DNA of 47,365 bases, taken from NCBI RefSeq assembly GCF_002939865.1, contig NZ_MDEE01000037.1, positions 1-47,365 of the forward strand, in the 5' to 3' direction. Both the position numbers and the translations under genes were made by a program. This DNA is from Xanthomonas dyei (GTDB lineage Bacteria; Pseudomonadota; Gammaproteobacteria; Xanthomonadales; Xanthomonadaceae). This document shows positions 44,984-47,365 of this stretch, one piece after another (within the stretch, counting starts at the first letter, position 1; every line of letters starts with the position of its first letter). The notes below the pieces were generated by a model. The model was not told where the DNA came from and searched no databases. It saw only the letters and a program-made list of their open reading frames with translations.

Positions 44984-45667
44984 ATGGATCAAGAACAAAC
45001 AGATCATTTTTTCTGGGCCGAGAGCGGAATAACGCTGATCGTTTTAGCTACAACGAAGATAAACATTGAATTTGCAAGAGATGTTTGTTCTAAAAACGAT
45101 GCGGTTGTAATTGGGTCTCCGGATAGTATGCTTGCCGCTGGCATAGACGATCTATCATTCTTAACTCCTATGCAAGGTTTGCAGACAGTTAAGAATTATT
45201 TCTCTCGCCCGGCTGGTAGCCTTTGTGTACTTTCATTTTCAGATCAACTGATACGCCACGAGGATTGTGGGATATACCTTGCAAAGCAAGGAGAGTTTTT
45301 CGGTGTATCAACTTTTGAGATTATATTTTATTCAAAATACCTGGCAAAAGTATTCCTCAAAAGAGATGGATATTTTTCTTCCATTAAGCCGTATTGCGGA
45401 TTAAAAAGTCAGTACGATCTGATTGAAAGTATAGTTGGATTAATTAAATTTTACGAAGAGGTTGAAGGGAGCCTAGCCGCCCGCTTTTCTCGCGAACGGC
45501 TTAGGAAAAAGCACATAGGTCAGGAGCTTTTCAGAATAATTGAGTACAAATCCAAGGTCTTAGATTGCCATTATAGAGGGGTTCTATCTTCAAAGAAAAC
45601 CTCATATATTATGGATGATTTGAAATCAATCGAGCGAGAGGCTAGAAAGGAGATTTCAAATGGTTAA
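44984..45667 (+). CDS. Unknown protein downstream of the peptide gene
   Basis: A 227-aa protein from ATG 44984 (GGAG at 44970); the frame is open from TTG 44924, but that part spans the terminator. It has strands such as ITLIVLATTKINI, GSLCVLSFSDQLI and GEFFGVSTFEIIFYS and a helical, charged C-terminus (ERLRKKHIGQELFRIIEY). The segment LSFSDQLIRHEDCGIYLAK faintly recalls the late part of LpxL-type acyltransferases, but no HX4D/E is seen, so this is only a hint. It overlaps the acyltransferase-like gene by 8 bp, so the two are co-translated. AT-rich and probably acquired. Confidence 0.7.
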   Translation: MDQEQTDHFFWAESGITLIVLATTKINIEFARDVCSKNDAVVIGSPDSMLAAGIDDLSFLTPMQGLQTVKNYFSRPAGSLCVLSFSDQLIRHEDCGIYLAKQGEFFGVSTFEIIFYSKYLAKVFLKRDGYFSSIKPYCGLKSQYDLIESIVGLIKFYEEVEGSLAARFSRERLRKKHIGQELFRIIEYKSKVLDCHYRGVLSSKKTSYIMDDLKSIEREARKEISNG

Positions 45668-46697
45668 CTCAATTTCTTCTGGCCTCATACGGATTTTGCT
45701 AGAAATAAAATATTTAATTGATCTGTCGATATTTTATTTCAGCTCTGCTTCAAAGGCGTATGATGTTGTTGCCCGTATTACTGGTGATAACGTCAGTCGT
45801 CCTGATATAGACGCCATGTGTGATAACGCTCAAATTAGGGTGGAGGCATATGCCAGTTGGTTGAGAGTGTCTCAACTAAAATCGCAGCTTATGGTAAAGC
45901 TCCCGGGGGATTTGATGACGAATCTGGCTGGCAGTTTATCGAAAATAAATCAGAAGCAAGCTTTGGAGATTCATCCTGTAGGAGGCGCGATTGTGGCTGT
46001 ACCACATTTCGGTGAGTTTGTAGTAGATATTATTTCAATAGCCCTATCTGCACCTCCGAAGCGGAAGGTTGCAATTTTTTATGACCCTCCAACCAAATCA
46101 GTAAATAACAGCGTATTCGACGACATTGCGCAAAGAGTCATACCCACACTAGATAAGGATATTATCATCTGTCACAACGATCCAAGAGGGCTTGCGGTTG
46201 CCCTGAAAATTCTTAGAGGTGGCGGAACCGTAATAATCATGCCTGATATATGTCAGGATCAACTGGCGGCTTTCACTATCCCTTTCTTTTTGCGTGATTT
46301 CGATGTAATGCTCGGAGTTGCAAGCCTCAGTAGAAAGACTGACGTCAAAATTGTTCCGGTTCTGCCTCGTACACTTGGTTGGCGCAAAAAAATAAAAGTT
46401 TTAAAAGCGATTTCGGTCGTTGATGCACAAGGATCTAGTGCTGCGACATCAAATGAACTTGTTGACTACACTGCAATCCGAGAAATTTTTCATCAATATG
46501 AAACAGGCATAGGCAAAGAAATCATCTTTTGGAGGTATTGGCATAAACATTTTCATCGGAAGGAATTTGTACATATAAATAATTCCGAGGACTTCACTGC
46601 ACTTATATCATTGGATCCGCTTTTAAAGTGTCATAGAAGAGCGTGTATATCTCGGTCCATTCCAATCACGGATAATGCTTATCAAACGCGCAATTGA
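45660..46697 (+). CDS. LpxL/HtrB-like acyltransferase family protein
   Basis: A 345-aa protein resembling lipid A/phospholipid acyltransferases (LPLAT fold). AVPHFGEFVVD at ~113-123 stands where LpxL/HtrB have HxGNWE; later, DPRGLAVALKILRGGGTVIIMPD and IPFFLRDFDVMLGVASLSR with IVPVLPR follow the family order (the first broken here at Ala-Leu). The catalytic acid at HX4E is replaced by Val121; Glu119 or Asp123 might act instead, or activity may be lost. AAAGGAG precedes ATG 45660, inside the previous gene's end. In this context it could acylate the 45-aa peptide; inference. Confidence 0.7.
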   Translation: MVNSISSGLIRILLEIKYLIDLSIFYFSSASKAYDVVARITGDNVSRPDIDAMCDNAQIRVEAYASWLRVSQLKSQLMVKLPGDLMTNLAGSLSKINQKQALEIHPVGGAIVAVPHFGEFVVDIISIALSAPPKRKVAIFYDPPTKSVNNSVFDDIAQRVIPTLDKDIIICHNDPRGLAVALKILRGGGTVIIMPDICQDQLAAFTIPFFLRDFDVMLGVASLSRKTDVKIVPVLPRTLGWRKKIKVLKAISVVDAQGSSAATSNELVDYTAIREIFHQYETGIGKEIIFWRYWHKHFHRKEFVHINNSEDFTALISLDPLLKCHRRACISRSIPITDNAYQTRN

Positions 46698-46871
46698 AAC
46701 TCTTTAGGCTAACGCATGAAATTTAGATCCTTAGTCTTCACATTTGGTGGATGCAAATTCTAGATGCCTCTCAAGAAAGTGAAGGCGAAAGTTAGTCGTA
46801 TTCGAGGTATTTTTTCAGGCAAAAGATAAGTCTATCCGAATCGCCTCGGCTTCTGTAGAGACCCCGAAACC

Positions 46872-47264
46872 TCATGACGATTGCTGTTTTTGAAACTCTA
46901 CGGGCGATAGCCCATGGTTGTTCCCGTACTGTCGCCGTGTGCTGTAAAACATCTCGATATAGTTGAAGACATAGGGCTTGGCTTCCTCGTGTGTCACTTA
47001 GATCCGTCGCTTGATACGCTTACGTTTCAGGAGCAGGAAGAAGCTTTCCGCAAATGCGTTGTCGTGGCAGTTGCCGCGAAGGCTCATACTGCTGACTAGG
47101 CCCTGTGCCTTTAAAAAGTCCTGCCAGTCGTGCCCGGTAAACTGCTTGCTTTGGTCGGAGTGGACCAGCAGTCCCGCAGGCGACTTACGTCGCCATACGG
47201 CTATCATTAAGGCTTGTAGCACCGCCCGGTATGCATAGGCGATTGCATCGCCCGGACCACTGTC
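46872..47264 (-). pseudogene. Broken IS3-family transposase OrfB
   Basis: Minus-strand remnant of an IS3 OrfB (DDE integrase). AGLLVHSDQSKQFTGHDWQDFL and NCHDNAFAESFF carry the second Asp and the Glu of the DDE triad; LSPVEF and a TGA at 46872-46874 close the C-terminus. An in-frame TAA at 46998-47000 interrupts the gene after KRRI, and the N-terminal half is missing before ~47264. It is therefore inactive. Confidence 0.9.
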
Positions 47265-47334
47265 GACTCCCCGTAAAATTGATCCATCCATCACTACAGG
47301 TCTCCGGGCACACTAGCCACCGAGGAGACTAACG

Positions 47335-47365
47335 ATGCGCAAGAGCAAGTTCACAGAAAGCCAGA
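47335..47365 (+). CDS. IS3-family transposase OrfA, 5' end only
   Basis: MRKSKFTESQ is the typical start of IS3-family OrfA (helix-turn-helix protein), with GAGGAG at 47322. The gene runs off the window. It faces away from the broken OrfB, so it belongs to a second, separate IS copy. The DNA between (47265-47334) should include that copy's left end. Confidence 0.8.
   Translation, partial: MRKSKFTESQ

Overview
The window is high-GC chromosomal DNA that fits the genus Xanthomonas (Gammaproteobacteria, Xanthomonadaceae). mutM, opgD, tdk, rep, pyrF and plsB read like the Xanthomonas versions of these proteins, and two large Oar-like TonB-dependent receptors sit beside a LacI regulator and a flavin-dependent halogenase-like gene, a layout common in this family. 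The window opens in the 3' end of a 5S rRNA gene and its terminator. It ends in insertion-sequence debris inside an AT-rich accessory region. All assignments come from reading the sequence and from memory of the families; no database search was run.

Layout. 1-9 kb holds core genes: 5S rRNA end, mutM, a secreted DUF4380-like protein, opgD, a GAF histidine kinase, tdk and rep. 9-11 kb has a hexanucleotide repeat, a GNAT acetyltransferase and a DUF4272 protein. 11.3-17.4 kb (minus strand) is a tightly overlapping four-gene operon: MoxR-type AAA ATPase, a 137-aa protein, a degenerate vWA/beta-propeller protein and a bpX6-like protein. This is a MoxR-vWA-beta-propeller ternary system. Divergent from it, 151 bp away, 17.5-22.6 kb (plus strand) carries a five-gene operon matching the uncharacterised STM4015-4014-4013-4012-4011 families: LRR protein, ATP-grasp protein, sulfatase-fold hydrolase and two radical SAM enzymes. 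22.7-22.9 kb holds a 173-bp inverted copy of an internal piece of plsB, whose intact gene lies 17 kb downstream. 22.9-26.5 kb contains yceH, an e(P4)-type acid phosphatase lipoprotein, pyrF and an unknown lipoprotein. At about 26.7 kb there is a promoter-hairpins-terminator unit that looks like an unannotated small RNA.

27-36.4 kb (minus strand) is a nutrient-uptake locus: LacI regulator, two paralogous TonB-dependent receptors and a tryptophan-halogenase-like flavoprotein, with candidate LacI operators. 36.6-43.2 kb returns to core genes: a lipoprotein, plsB, an MDR-family oxidoreductase, a DUF465 protein and a BamE-like secreted protein, separated by REP-like hairpin repeats.

From about 43.25 kb the base composition drops sharply. 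This island holds a membrane-anchored unknown protein, a 213-bp MITE with 25-bp terminal inverted repeats and an 8-bp target duplication, a 45-aa peptide gene with its own promoter and a following terminator, a 227-aa unknown protein and an LpxL/HtrB-like acyltransferase, then broken and partial IS3-family genes. The short peptide with an overlapping two-gene unit that includes an acyltransferase-like enzyme, and the divergently arranged ternary and radical-SAM operons, are the two best candidates for undescribed biology.
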